A program made the position numbers and the translations under genes. Under the pieces are notes generated by a model. It was not told the DNA's origin. It saw only the letters and a list, made by a program, of their open reading frames with translations, and searched no databases. Positions 1 through 10,198 of a stretch of 64,000 nt of DNA are shown here, piece by piece. Numbering within the stretch: position 1 is the stretch's first letter; each line of letters starts with the position of its first letter. The DNA lies in NCBI GenBank assembly GCA_031425275.1, contig JANPJA010000034.1, positions 1-64,000 of the forward strand, read 5' to 3'. This stretch comes from JAIVGV01 sp031425275 (GTDB lineage Bacteria; Acidobacteriota; Blastocatellia; Pyrinomonadales; Pyrinomonadaceae).

Positions 1-43
1 TGTCCCTGCCCGTTGCGTGGTAATCAGGCAACGGGCAGGGACA
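1..43. repeat. Perfect 16-bp inverted repeat (hairpin) downstream of the YfhO-like gene
   Basis: Bases 1-16 (TGTCCCTGCCCGTTGC) are the exact reverse complement of 28-43, with an 11-nt loop. A third partial copy of the same G/C motif follows to about base 56 (AGCCCTGCCCCTAC), so alternative pairings are possible. It lies just past the stop of the minus-strand gene that ends at 83 and could act as a transcription end or be a dispersed intergenic repeat. There is no U-tract on the minus strand, so I do not call it an intrinsic terminator. Confidence 0.6.
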
Positions 44-82
44 AGCCCTGCCCCTACAAATGTTCAGGCGCGGCCGGTCGGG

Positions 83-3010
83 TTATGTGTCGCGGGTTTT
101 GGAGCGGCGTGTGTAGTAGGCGATGCCGCCGAGTAAAAGGATGGTGGCAAGCGAGAGCAGCGCGCCGAAGCGTGCGGCCGGGGCTGCGTAGCGCATCTCG
201 ACGCGGTGGCGGCCGGCCGGCACGGGGACTCCGCGCAGGATGAAGTCGGTGATGAACAACTTCGACGGCGCGCCGTCAACGGTCGCCTCCCAGCCCGGAT
301 AAAAAGTTTCGCTGACGACGAGCAGAGCCGGCGTCGCGGAGTCGGTCTCGATGTCGATCCGGTTGTGGCCGTAGGCGACGCGCGCCGACGCGCCCACGGC
401 CATCTCCCCGCCGGGCAGCGCGGGCAGTTCTTCGGGCGAGGTTTCGACGAGAGCGGTGCGGCGCGGATCGAATGCGGGCGCGCCCGGCTCGCCGCGGATG
501 CGCCGCAGGGCTTCCTCGCCGTCAACCGCCTCGGCCTCCGCGACGAGCCACGCGCGAGGCAGCGCGCGAGTGTTGCGCAGGATGAGCAGACCGTCGCCGC
601 CGTGCTCAGTCCGCCAGCGCGCGTGATCGATGGTGAACATCTCCGGGTCGTGGCGCAGCGGGCGCGAGCGGTTGGACACGGAATCGTAAATCGCCGCCTT
701 GTAGAGGACGAGTGAAGAATTCCCGTTGAGGTTAGTGATCTCGACGCGGCTCGCGCGGAGGCGTTCGCCGAGCGGGACGCGGGCGAGGTAGCGGTGCGTC
801 ACGAAGTCGTCGCCGGGGGCGCGGGCGGAGTCGAAGACGGGCGCGAGCGTGTGCCGGACGGAGGGGCGAACGTCGGCGCGCTCGTGCGACCACTCGGCCG
901 TGTCGATGCCGGCGCGCAAGTCGCGTTCGACGACGCGGCCGTCGGTCGTGTGGACGCGGGCGCGCGCGACCGGCGTGCCTTGTTCGGCGGCCGCCGAGTT
1001 GGTCAGGACGGAGACGAGGGCGAGCGTGTCGCCTTCGGCGTCGAACGCGCCGAGGACAGTCCGCGCGCCCGGTTTGATCTCATGCTCGAAATTCGCCGCG
1101 TCGAAGTTGATGCCTTCGCGTTTTGAGTCGGCCGGCGGCGTGCGCGAGAGGTCGTCGAAGGTGACGAGGAAAGTCGTGTTGAGCAGATCGAGGACGTGCG
1201 ATTGAGGCGCGAGCAGCGTCTCGTCGCGCGGGAGACCGGGGCGCGGGTTGACGCTATCGACGCCGACTCCGCCCAGCGCACGGCTGTAGCGGCCGAGCAT
1301 GAAAGGCTCGTAACCGGCGACGTTGTGCAGGCCGTGGAGCATCGAGAGGTTTTGCGGGTCGAGTCTGTCCTGTCGTTCGGGGAAGAGGTTGACCCGCGTA
1401 TAGACGCGGTTCTCCTGCGGCGCGTGGCGCGCGAGAATCCGCGAGGCGAGCGCGGGCTGCCACGGCCGTTCGGCGGTCTTGGCGAAGGGGAACCACCAGA
1501 AAGTCTTGAGGAAGTAAGGCTCGGCCCCGCAACCCAGCACGACGACGGAAGCGAGCAGCGCGCCGCGCGCGCGCCGACTCGCGAGCGACAGCCCCCACCA
1601 GAGACTCGTCGCGAGCGCGAGCGTGAACATGAGTTTGAAAAACAGGTAATGCGACTCGGCAAGGCCGCTGTAAGTGAAAGTCGGATCGGCGGGCGGTTGC
1701 CCGAGTGCGCGTTTCCAGAAAAAGAAAGTGACGAGCGCGGCGGCGAACGCGAGGAGCGGCGGCGCGAGGCCGCGGCGTCGCGCGCGGGCGCGCGACGCGA
1801 GCGCGTCCCAGCCGAAAGCGGCCAGCGCCGAGAGGGCGAACGACCACTCGAACGAGTGGCGCGAAGGGACGCGGAAGCGGTTGATGACGGGGACGTGATA
1901 GACGAGCCGGTAGAGGGGCGTGTTCTCGCCGAGCATCAGCAGCCACGCGAGCGCGGCCACGAAGAGCCAGAAGCCGACGCGAGCGTCGCGCACGGGGCCG
2001 CGCCGGAGTCCGTACCACGCGCCGGCGGCGGCGAGGCACACCGCGAGCGAGGCGACGTAGGCCGTCACGTCCAAGACCTCGTGGCTGTAGAAGGGTTTGA
2101 GCAGCGAGACGAATTCGAGGCGCGGCGTGAACGAGCCTTCGACGAACGTCTCGTAGCTCAGCGCGTGCCGGACGCTGCGGCGCGCCGCGCGGAGCGTCTC
2201 AAGAATTTGGAAGGCCGCGACGCCCCCGGCCAAAAACATCCCCACCAGAGCGGCGGCGAGCGGTCGCCAACGCCGCCAGCGCGGGGGCGCGGGAGTCGGT
2301 TCTTTGACAGGCCCGTCAACCGCGAAGTCGGCCGCGCCCGCGTTCGGAGTCGGGTTCGCGAGCGAGAGGAAAAGCGCGTAGAGCAGTGAGAGCGCGCCGA
2401 CGTAGACGAAGCCCTGCCCGATGCCGGTCAGCACGGACATCGAGTAGGCGAGCGCGACGCCGAGCACGGAGCGCGGGAAGTCGCGCGCGCGCGCACGTTC
2501 GACGGCGAGCAGGATGAGCGGCAGCCACATGAGCGAGTTCGTCATCATCCCGTTCGACGTGTACTTGCTGAACATCATGCCGCCGTAGGCGAAGCTCAGC
2601 CCCGCGAGCAGCGACGCGAGCCGCGTGCGGCCCGTGCCGCGGCAGTAGGCGTAGGTGAAGGCGGGCGCGAGCAGGTACGGGGCGAGCAGGTAGAGCGACT
2701 CGGCCCAGTGGCCGGGGAGCAGGGCGTAGCCCCACGTGAGCGGGTAGCCCGCGCCGGCCTGAGCCATCGAAAGCAGCGGGTAGCCGGAGAGGATGAGCGG
2801 CGTCCACAGGGGGGGCGAGCCGTCGAGCAGCATCTGCCAGATGACGGTGCGCAAAGGGAGCGAGTAGGCGTAGGAGTCCGCGAGCAGCAGGAAACGTCCG
2901 CCGAAGATGGCGGGCCAGAACATCAGGACGAAGAGGGCCGCGACGGCGGAGAGCGCCGCCAAGTCCGCGTCGCGCGCGCGCAACGCCTCACGCCAACGTG
3001 ACGACTTCAT
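83..3010 (-). CDS. YfhO-family multi-pass membrane protein
   Basis: About 975 residues. The N-terminal two thirds are a long series of hydrophobic segments, beginning near residue 20 with LSAVAALFVLMFWPAIF. The C-terminal third is soluble and carries the segment FYPGWEATVDG, followed by a final membrane helix and a basic tail; this is typical of YfhO-type proteins, integral membrane proteins linked in some bacteria to glycosylation of cell-envelope polymers. The substrate here is unknown. I chose the ATG at 3010 (MKSSRW) over upstream in-frame starts because it leads straight into the first helix and has a GGGG stretch about 7 bases upstream. The gene stands alone on the minus strand, divergent from radA. 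Confidence 0.8.
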   Translation of the reverse strand: MKSSRWREALRARDADLAALSAVAALFVLMFWPAIFGGRFLLLADSYAYSLPLRTVIWQMLLDGSPPLWTPLILSGYPLLSMAQAGAGYPLTWGYALLPGHWAESLYLLAPYLLAPAFTYAYCRGTGRTRLASLLAGLSFAYGGMMFSKYTSNGMMTNSLMWLPLILLAVERARARDFPRSVLGVALAYSMSVLTGIGQGFVYVGALSLLYALFLSLANPTPNAGAADFAVDGPVKEPTPAPPRWRRWRPLAAALVGMFLAGGVAAFQILETLRAARRSVRHALSYETFVEGSFTPRLEFVSLLKPFYSHEVLDVTAYVASLAVCLAAAGAWYGLRRGPVRDARVGFWLFVAALAWLLMLGENTPLYRLVYHVPVINRFRVPSRHSFEWSFALSALAAFGWDALASRARARRRGLAPPLLAFAAALVTFFFWKRALGQPPADPTFTYSGLAESHYLFFKLMFTLALATSLWWGLSLASRRARGALLASVVVLGCGAEPYFLKTFWWFPFAKTAERPWQPALASRILARHAPQENRVYTRVNLFPERQDRLDPQNLSMLHGLHNVAGYEPFMLGRYSRALGGVGVDSVNPRPGLPRDETLLAPQSHVLDLLNTTFLVTFDDLSRTPPADSKREGINFDAANFEHEIKPGARTVLGAFDAEGDTLALVSVLTNSAAAEQGTPVARARVHTTDGRVVERDLRAGIDTAEWSHERADVRPSVRHTLAPVFDSARAPGDDFVTHRYLARVPLGERLRASRVEITNLNGNSSLVLYKAAIYDSVSNRSRPLRHDPEMFTIDHARWRTEHGGDGLLILRNTRALPRAWLVAEAEAVDGEEALRRIRGEPGAPAFDPRRTALVETSPEELPALPGGEMAVGASARVAYGHNRIDIETDSATPALLVVSETFYPGWEATVDGAPSKLFITDFILRGVPVPAGRHRVEMRYAAPAARFGALLSLATILLLGGIAYYTRRSKTRDT

Positions 3011-3229
3011 TGTTTGTCCCCGCGAGAAAGGCTTCGGAAGGCGAGTCAGCATAAACAATCCGGGTCGAGCCGTCGAGCAACTATGCGCTCCCATGTCGAA
3101 CGAGGGTGACACTGCGACGCGGATGAGAAGCTGTTAAAATCCGCGTGAATGAAGTTCAACGGATACTGACGTGCGACGGCGCGTGTCGTCGTCAAGGTTG
3201 CGGCCGGTTAGTGGGCGCGAGGAGGCAAG

Positions 3230-4606
<1,377 letters not shown>

Positions 4607-4670
4607 ACGAAGGGCCGCGGCGGACTGGCGCGTGCCGTTCGTTCGCGACCGACAGGCCAAGACTCATGAC

Positions 4671-5666
4671 ATGCGTATGGTGAAATCCAGCCGGAGGGCG
4701 CGATTCTTCAGCTTGATCTTTCGGCTGCTGATCAGGCGGCGGAGTTGGGGCCGCAACGACGCGGCCGTGGCGCGCCGGGCGCGGCTTCTCTTCGGCACGC
4801 CCCGGCCCGTGCGGTGGTGGGCGACGCGCGGGCTGCGAGTCGAACCATTTGCCGATGGCGAAGCGAGCGGCGAATGGTTGACTCCAGCGGGGGGCGCGGG
4901 GCGGGGCGGCGTCGTCATGTACATTCACGGCGGCGGCTACGTCTCCTGCTCGGCCGCGACGCACCGGCCGATCACGGGCGCGCTCGCGCGGCTGACGGGT
5001 CTTCGCGTCTGCGCCGTCAACTACCGACTCGCCCCCGAACACCGCTGCCCGGACGCACTCGAAGACGTGTTGAAAGCCTACCGCCGGCTGCTCGACGAGG
5101 GCTTCGCGGGCGGGCAGATCGCGCTGGCCGGCGACTCGGCGGGCGGCGGCCTCGTCCTCTCTCTGCTCGTGCGCCTCAGAGATAGCGGGCTGCCCGCGCC
5201 GGCCTGCGCCGTCTGCTTCTCGCCGTGGACTGACATGACTGGCTCGGGCGCGTCGGTGCGCGAAAATGACGGGCGGTGCGCGATGTTCAGGCCCGAGAGC
5301 ATTTCGCAGTTCGCGTCGGTTTACCTCGGCGGCGCATCACCGATTGATCAACTCGCCTCGCCGGTCTTCGCCGACCTCGGCCGGCTGCCCCCAGTCCTGT
5401 TTCACGTCGGCTCGACCGAGTTGTTGCTCGACGACTCAAGGCGCGCCCACAAACAAATTCTGGCGGCGCGCGAGGAACGTAAATCCCGCGCGGCGAGCCA
5501 CATTCGAGTCTTCAAAGACGCGCCGCACTGCTGGCAGATGCTCGACGGGTTCGTGCCGGAGGCGCGCAAATCACTCGAAGAGGCGGCGGAGTTCATCCGC
5601 TCACACGTGCGCGCGCGAAGGGCGCGGGCCGCGCCCAACGTCCCGCCGTTTCTGGCTGACGTCTGA
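4671..5666 (+). CDS. Alpha/beta hydrolase, hormone-sensitive-lipase-like (esterase)
   Basis: About 331 residues. It has the oxyanion motif HGGGY, the nucleophile elbow GDSAGGG, an acidic residue in the region TELLLDDS and a late histidine in DAPHCW, so the Ser-Asp-His triad of the HSL/fold-3 esterase family looks intact. It probably hydrolyses short-chain carboxylic esters; the physiological substrate is not visible. A GTG at 4632 is an in-frame alternative start, and neither start has a clear ribosome site. No signal peptide is seen; the N-terminus is basic. Confidence 0.85.
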   Translation: MRMVKSSRRARFFSLIFRLLIRRRSWGRNDAAVARRARLLFGTPRPVRWWATRGLRVEPFADGEASGEWLTPAGGAGRGGVVMYIHGGGYVSCSAATHRPITGALARLTGLRVCAVNYRLAPEHRCPDALEDVLKAYRRLLDEGFAGGQIALAGDSAGGGLVLSLLVRLRDSGLPAPACAVCFSPWTDMTGSGASVRENDGRCAMFRPESISQFASVYLGGASPIDQLASPVFADLGRLPPVLFHVGSTELLLDDSRRAHKQILAAREERKSRAASHIRVFKDAPHCWQMLDGFVPEARKSLEEAAEFIRSHVRARRARAAPNVPPFLADV

Positions 5667-5742
5667 TGTGCGTGTCGGCCGGGATGTTGAGGTTCGACGC
5701 GGGGGCCGTGTGTCGCGCGCGGGGACGGGACGGGAGGGGCGT

Positions 5743-6450
5743 TTGCCGGGACAGAGTTTTCGCGGGTTCGCGGAGAAGGTCGCGCTGGTGACTAACGGCG
5801 CGCGCGGCGTGGGCCGGGCCGTGGCGGTCTCGCTCGCGCTCGAAGGCGCGTTCGTCATCGTCGCATTCGACCCGGCGGACGCGGAAGGGGAGTCGGCCGC
5901 GGCCGAGTTGCGCGAGTTGGGCACGCTCGCGCACGCCTTCGCGGCCGACGTGTCGCGCGCGGAAGACGTGCACAGACTTTTCCAGACGGTCAACGAAACA
6001 TTCGGCCGGCTCGACCTGCTCGTCAACGTCGCGCCGGCCGGGGGCGGGGCCGCGCTCGCGGCGTTGAGTGAGATTGAATGGGACGCGACGATCAGCTCCG
6101 CGCTGAAAAGCGCGTTCCTGTGCGCGCAGGCCGCCGTCCCGTTGATGAGCGGGCGGCCCGGCCCGGCCGTCGTCAACGTCGCGTCGGAGTCGGGGCTGTC
6201 GGGGCGCGGGGCGGGCGCGGCCGGGGTCGCGGCGCACGCCGGAATCGTCGGGCTGACGAAGGCCCTCGCGCGCGAGTTGGGGCCGCGCGTGCGCGTCAAC
6301 TGCGTCGCCGTCCGAAGCGAAGTCGCGGAGTCGCCGGCGCGCGGCGGCACCGCGGCCAACGAAGTGGCGCGGGCCTGCCTCTATCTGCTATCGTCTGACG
6401 CGCGTTCGGTGAGCGGCCAGACGCTCGTGGTCGGCCGCGGCGACGAGTAG
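5743..6450 (+). CDS. Short-chain dehydrogenase-like protein lacking the catalytic Tyr and Lys
   Basis: About 235 residues with the overall SDR pattern: KVALVTNGARGVG at the N-terminus, FAADVS for the adenine-side Asp, NVAS for the Ser strand, and GIVGLTKALARELG for the helix that normally carries YxxxK. The active-site motif is replaced: where YxASK is expected the sequence is GVAAH, so both Tyr and Lys are absent. The nucleotide loop is TNGARGVG rather than TGxxxGxG and the NNAG motif reads NVAP. A non-catalytic or repurposed SDR is inferred. I chose the TTG at 5743 because GGGAGGGG lies just upstream; a GTG at 5710 is possible. Confidence 0.75.
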   Translation: MPGQSFRGFAEKVALVTNGARGVGRAVAVSLALEGAFVIVAFDPADAEGESAAAELRELGTLAHAFAADVSRAEDVHRLFQTVNETFGRLDLLVNVAPAGGGAALAALSEIEWDATISSALKSAFLCAQAAVPLMSGRPGPAVVNVASESGLSGRGAGAAGVAAHAGIVGLTKALARELGPRVRVNCVAVRSEVAESPARGGTAANEVARACLYLLSSDARSVSGQTLVVGRGDE

Positions 6451-6566
6451 GCGGCCCCGCGAAGCGCGGCTCGCCGCGCCGCTTCATACGCATCCTCCTG
6501 TTTGATTCGCCCCGGCAGAAACCTTTTCGTGACGCGCGTCTGACGCGCGTGTTAATATCGCCAGCC

Positions 6567-7721
6567 ATGCGCGTTGACCTCATACTGATCCGACTGGTCT
6601 TCACCGCGATTCTCGTGGGGGCCGGTTACGTGCTGCGCCCCATCCCCGGCCCGCGCTCCCTCTCGGTCCTGCTCGGCCTCGCCGTCGCCGGCGCGATCAT
6701 ACTTTTCGAGATGCGCATTCAGCGGGCGTCGCTCAAGACGCTCGTCGGCGCGGCCGTCGGCTCGATCCTCGGCATCGTCGGGGCTTACCTCGTCGGCTCG
6801 CTCGTCACGAATTTGAACCAGCGCGCGATCAACCCGGAGACGCAGACCTTCCTCGTCCTCGCCCTGACGTTCCTGATGGCCTACATCGGACTCGTCGTCG
6901 GCGCGGCCAAGGGCCAGTACCTCGAACTCTCCGCGCTCGGCGGCATCATCAAGGACACGACCTCGCACCGCGACATCAAAATCCTCGACACCTCCGTCAT
7001 CATCGACGGCCGGATCGCCGACGTGGCCGAGGCCGGGTTCTTGTCGGGGACGATCATCATCCCGCAGTTCATCCTCCGCGAGCTGCAACAGGTGGCCGAC
7101 TCGCCCGACTCGTCGAAGCGGCAGCGCGGGCGTCGCGGCCTCGACATGCTCAACCGCCTGCAAGGCAACGGCAAGCTCGACATACAAGTCGTCGATACCG
7201 ACTTCCCGGCCGTCCGCGAGGTCGATCTCAAACTGCTCGAACTCTCGAAGCAACTCGACGCCGTCACCGTCACCAACGACTTCAACCTCAACAAGGTGGC
7301 CCACCTCCACGGCGTCGCCGTCCTGAACATCAACGAGCTGGCGAACGCCTTGAAGCCGGTGGTGTTGCCGGGCGAGCAGATGCGCGTCTTCATTTTGAAA
7401 GAGGGCAAGGAGTACAACCAGGGCGTGGCCTATCTGGACGACGGCACGATGGTCGTCGTCGATAACGCGCGCAAGATGATCGGGAAGAACGCCGACATCG
7501 CCGTGACGAGCGTCTTGCAGACCACGGCCGGCAAGATGATCTTCGGCCGGCTCTGGGAAGACCCGCAGGAGAACGGCGGCAGCATCCACACCACCGACAC
7601 GCGCTCCGTTAACACAGGAGCGCGCCGGCCCTACCGCGACACGCGCCCGCAGCCGTCGCAAGGGACGCCCGCCGTCGCCGCAGCGCGCGCCGCCGACGCC
7701 GACGACCCGACGGGCCGCTGA
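6567..7721 (+). CDS. PIN/TRAM domain membrane protein (YacL-type)
   Basis: About 384 residues. Four hydrophobic segments in the first 130 residues are followed by a PIN nuclease-fold domain starting at ILDTSVIIDGR, with further acidic residues (TNDFNLNK), and then a C-terminal TRAM-like domain around GVAYLDDGTMVVVDNAR. This order matches the YacL/PilT-N family of bacterial membrane-anchored PIN proteins, suspected RNases of unknown target. The last 35 residues are a low-complexity Arg/Ala/Pro tail. The ATG at 6567 begins the first membrane helix. Its position just upstream of ispD and ispF is a common neighbourhood for this family. Confidence 0.88.
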   Translation: MRVDLILIRLVFTAILVGAGYVLRPIPGPRSLSVLLGLAVAGAIILFEMRIQRASLKTLVGAAVGSILGIVGAYLVGSLVTNLNQRAINPETQTFLVLALTFLMAYIGLVVGAAKGQYLELSALGGIIKDTTSHRDIKILDTSVIIDGRIADVAEAGFLSGTIIIPQFILRELQQVADSPDSSKRQRGRRGLDMLNRLQGNGKLDIQVVDTDFPAVREVDLKLLELSKQLDAVTVTNDFNLNKVAHLHGVAVLNINELANALKPVVLPGEQMRVFILKEGKEYNQGVAYLDDGTMVVVDNARKMIGKNADIAVTSVLQTTAGKMIFGRLWEDPQENGGSIHTTDTRSVNTGARRPYRDTRPQPSQGTPAVAAARAADADDPTGR

Positions 7722-7821
7722 AGGCCGCCCGCCCGAAGCCCTTCGTCCGGCCCGGACATCCGGCGCCCCTTCTGAGTCTCAAACGATCTGCCTAAATTAA
7801 TTTCCGATTGGAAGCACAGAG

Positions 7822-8400
7822 ATGTTCCAGCAATACCAAACCCCTGAGTACGCCACCTTCTGGCACAGGTTCGCCGCCTACCTCGTTGACTGGGTGCTGG
7901 CGATGGCGATCTTCTGCCCCGTCGGCATGGCGATGGGCGCGATGGGCGCGATAGCCGGTCAGGAGGCCGAAGCGATCAACGTGGCCGTGCAGGTCGTCAC
8001 CAACCTCGTCTCGCTCGTAGTGACGTGGCTCTATTACGCGCTGATGGAAAGCTCTTCGTGGCAGGGGACGGTCGGCAAGCGCGTCCTCGGCATCAAGGTG
8101 ACGGACATGAACGGCGGCCGCATCAGCTTCGCGCAGGCGACCGGCCGCTACTTCGGCAAGATCGTCTCCAGCCTCATCTGCCTCGTCGGCTTCATCATGG
8201 TCGCCTTCACCGAACGCAAGCAGGGCCTGCACGACATCATGGCGGGCACGCTCGTCCTGCAAGGCTCGGCCACGCGCGGCGGCGTCACCTTCGACCAGCC
8301 GCCGCCGCCCCCTCCCACCGATTACGGGAAGCAGGGCGGCTACGGCGGCTTGGGCGGAAGCTACGGCGGCGATAATTGGGGCAGTGGCTCCGGCGGCTAA
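7822..8400 (+). CDS. RDD family membrane protein
   Basis: 192 residues. The start FWHRFAAYLVDWVL carries the Arg and Asp that define the RDD domain; three hydrophobic helices follow, and the motif GKRVLGIKVTD is typical of the family. The C-terminal 45 residues are rich in Pro, Gly and Tyr. RDD proteins are poorly defined; some act in ion transport. A GGAAG ribosome site precedes the ATG. Confidence 0.85.
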   Translation: MFQQYQTPEYATFWHRFAAYLVDWVLAMAIFCPVGMAMGAMGAIAGQEAEAINVAVQVVTNLVSLVVTWLYYALMESSSWQGTVGKRVLGIKVTDMNGGRISFAQATGRYFGKIVSSLICLVGFIMVAFTERKQGLHDIMAGTLVLQGSATRGGVTFDQPPPPPPTDYGKQGGYGGLGGSYGGDNWGSGSGG

Positions 8401-8430
8401 GACCCCGTCGCACGCACCGACACTGTTGTC

Positions 8431-9120
8431 ATGAACGTCGCGATCATCGTCGCCGCCGGGCGGGGCGCGCGCGCGGGCGCGGGGGCGGTCAAACAGTTCC
8501 GCGAACTCGGCGGCGTGCCGGTCGTCGTCCACACGCTCCGCCGCTTCGAGGAGTGCGCGAGCGTAACCGAAACGTGCTTGGTGGTGCCGGCGTCCGACGC
8601 GGCCCGGTGGGCCGGACTCGCCGCCCGCTACGACTTGCGAAAGCTGGCGCGCGTCGTCGCGGGCGGCGAGTCGCGCACGGAGTCGGTGTGGCGCGGCCTG
8701 CAAACCATCGACGCCGCGACGGCCCGCGTCGTCGCGATTCACGACGGCGTCCGCCCGCTCGTCACTCCCGCCGAGATCGACGCGACCGTCCGGGCAGCCG
8801 AGGCGACGGGCGCGGCCGTCCTCGTCGCCCCCGTGACGGACACCGTCAAGGAAGTCGTCGGCGGTCTGATCAAAAACACTTTGCCGCGCGAACGCTTGCG
8901 CCGCGCGCTCACGCCGCAGTGCTTCCGTTACGAACTGCTGCGCCGCGCCTACGAACGCGCGCTCGCCGAAGGGTCGGAGGCGACGGACGACAGCGCGCTC
9001 GTCGAAGCCATCGGAATCGAAGTCGCGGCCGTCGAGGGCGACGCGCGCAACATCAAGCTCACGCGCGCGGAAGATTTTGCGCTCGCCGAAATCCTGCTCC
9101 GCGACCTCAAACGCGATTGA
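8431..9120 (+). CDS. ispD: 2-C-methyl-D-erythritol 4-phosphate cytidylyltransferase
   Basis: 229 residues, normal length. The nucleotide-binding start AIIVAAGRGARAG with the following KQF is the CTP-binding motif; HDGVRPLV and the late segment EGDARNIKLT are characteristic of IspD. It makes CDP-methylerythritol in the non-mevalonate isoprenoid pathway. ispF lies one gene downstream, so two consecutive-but-one steps of the pathway sit together. Confidence 0.95.
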   Translation: MNVAIIVAAGRGARAGAGAVKQFRELGGVPVVVHTLRRFEECASVTETCLVVPASDAARWAGLAARYDLRKLARVVAGGESRTESVWRGLQTIDAATARVVAIHDGVRPLVTPAEIDATVRAAEATGAAVLVAPVTDTVKEVVGGLIKNTLPRERLRRALTPQCFRYELLRRAYERALAEGSEATDDSALVEAIGIEVAAVEGDARNIKLTRAEDFALAEILLRDLKRD

Positions 9121-9134
9121 GGACTGAGGGGGTT

Positions 9135-9581
9135 ATGAACCGGCACAAGTTTCGCCTCTTAGTCGTCTTCAACCAGCTCTGTTCGTTCGGCTGGTTTTTC
9201 GTTGACGAAGTGACCCAAGGGGCGATCCCCGAAGAGTTAAGAGTTTATTTCGGACTCGATCAAAGTGTGCTGGGGACGCCCGCCGATTACGAGCCTCTCG
9301 CGGGCGATTTGCCTCACACCCTCTTCGTCGTGGTCACGATTCTGGGCGTGCTCGGGGCGGTCGGGCTGTGTCTGGGACAAAGTTGGGGGAGACGGCTCTT
9401 CGTCTTCTGCATCGGCTGCGAGATTGTACTCTGGCCGCTGACGCCGTACTCCGTCGGGACCGGTTGGGGCGGGATGGTGGGTTATATTTACGGCATCACG
9501 GCCGGGATGATTTTGGCGCTCGTCTATTTCTCTCCGGTGCGAAGGATGTTCCCGCGCGAGCCGGATGAGGCGATCGGTTAA
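9135..9581 (+). CDS. Small four-helix membrane protein, unrecognised
   Basis: 148 residues between ispD and ispF. Hydrophobic segments occur near residues 7-22, 55-78, 85-102 and 108-127; the loop between the first two is acidic. The ATG is preceded by GAGGGGG. I do not recognise the family, and nothing links it to isoprenoid synthesis beyond its position. Confidence 0.7.
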   Translation: MNRHKFRLLVVFNQLCSFGWFFVDEVTQGAIPEELRVYFGLDQSVLGTPADYEPLAGDLPHTLFVVVTILGVLGAVGLCLGQSWGRRLFVFCIGCEIVLWPLTPYSVGTGWGGMVGYIYGITAGMILALVYFSPVRRMFPREPDEAIG

Positions 9582-9614
9582 GTTTTCCCGCCGCGCCCCG
9601 CAAGTTATATTTCC

Positions 9615-10094
9615 ATGAACCGAATCGGCATCGGCCATGACACGCACAGGCTGGCGGAGGGGCGGCCGCTCGTCCTCGGCGGCGTGCGCGTCGAGAGCGA
9701 CCGCGGGGCCGTCGGCCACTCGGACGCGGACGCCCTCTCGCACGCGGTCGCCGACGCCATCCTCGGCGCGCTGTGCGAGGGCGATCTCGGGGTGCATTTC
9801 CCCGACAACGATCCGCAGTGGAAGGACGCCGACAGCCTCGAACTGCTCGCGCGCGTCGTCTGGCTCGCGAACCGGCGCGGCTACCGCGTGGTCAACATCG
9901 ACGCCACCGTCATGCTCGAAAGCCCGCGGCTCCGGCCCTACGTACAGGCGATGCGCGAGCGGCTGGCCGAAGTCCTGACCGTGGACGCCTCCCGCGTCAG
10001 CGTCAAGGCCAAGACCGGCGAGGGCCTCGACGCCGTCGGCGAGCGCCGCGCCGTCACCGTGCAGGCGGTGGCGTTGTTGGAAAGCAGCCCTTAG
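9615..10094 (+). CDS. ispF: 2-C-methyl-D-erythritol 2,4-cyclodiphosphate synthase
   Basis: 159 residues. The metal-binding DxH (GHDTH), the GHSDADAL loop and the late KAKTGEGLDAVG are all IspF signatures. It cyclises CDP-ME 2-phosphate to ME-cPP with release of CMP. The TAG stop (10092-10094) lies inside the first TTAGCTA unit of the heptamer element that follows, so the C-terminus may have been set by the element. Confidence 0.95.
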   Translation: MNRIGIGHDTHRLAEGRPLVLGGVRVESDRGAVGHSDADALSHAVADAILGALCEGDLGVHFPDNDPQWKDADSLELLARVVWLANRRGYRVVNIDATVMLESPRLRPYVQAMRERLAEVLTVDASRVSVKAKTGEGLDAVGERRAVTVQAVALLESSP

Positions 10095-10185
10095 CTATTA
10101 GCCGTTAGCTGTTAGCCAGAACCAGTAAGGCAGAATTAATCGCAAAAGTTGTTGGTCTAGCTAATAGCTAACGGATAATAGCTAA
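10091..10185. repeat. Inverted heptamer-array element, TTAGCNN family (ispF/deoA)
   Basis: Left arm 10091-10118 is four abutting 7-mers: TTAGCTA, TTAGCCG, TTAGCTG, TTAGCCA. A 39-nt core follows. Right arm 10158-10185 is TAGCTAA, TAGCTAA, CGGATAA, TAGCTAA, the reverse complement pattern. The element fills the ispF-deoA gap and ends 13 bases before the deoA ATG, leaving no clear Shine-Dalgarno site. The inner edge of the left arm (TTAGCCAGAACCA) reappears inverted at the right arm of the element near 12.7 kb. Confidence 0.85.
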
Positions 10186-10198
10186 CAACTCCACACCC

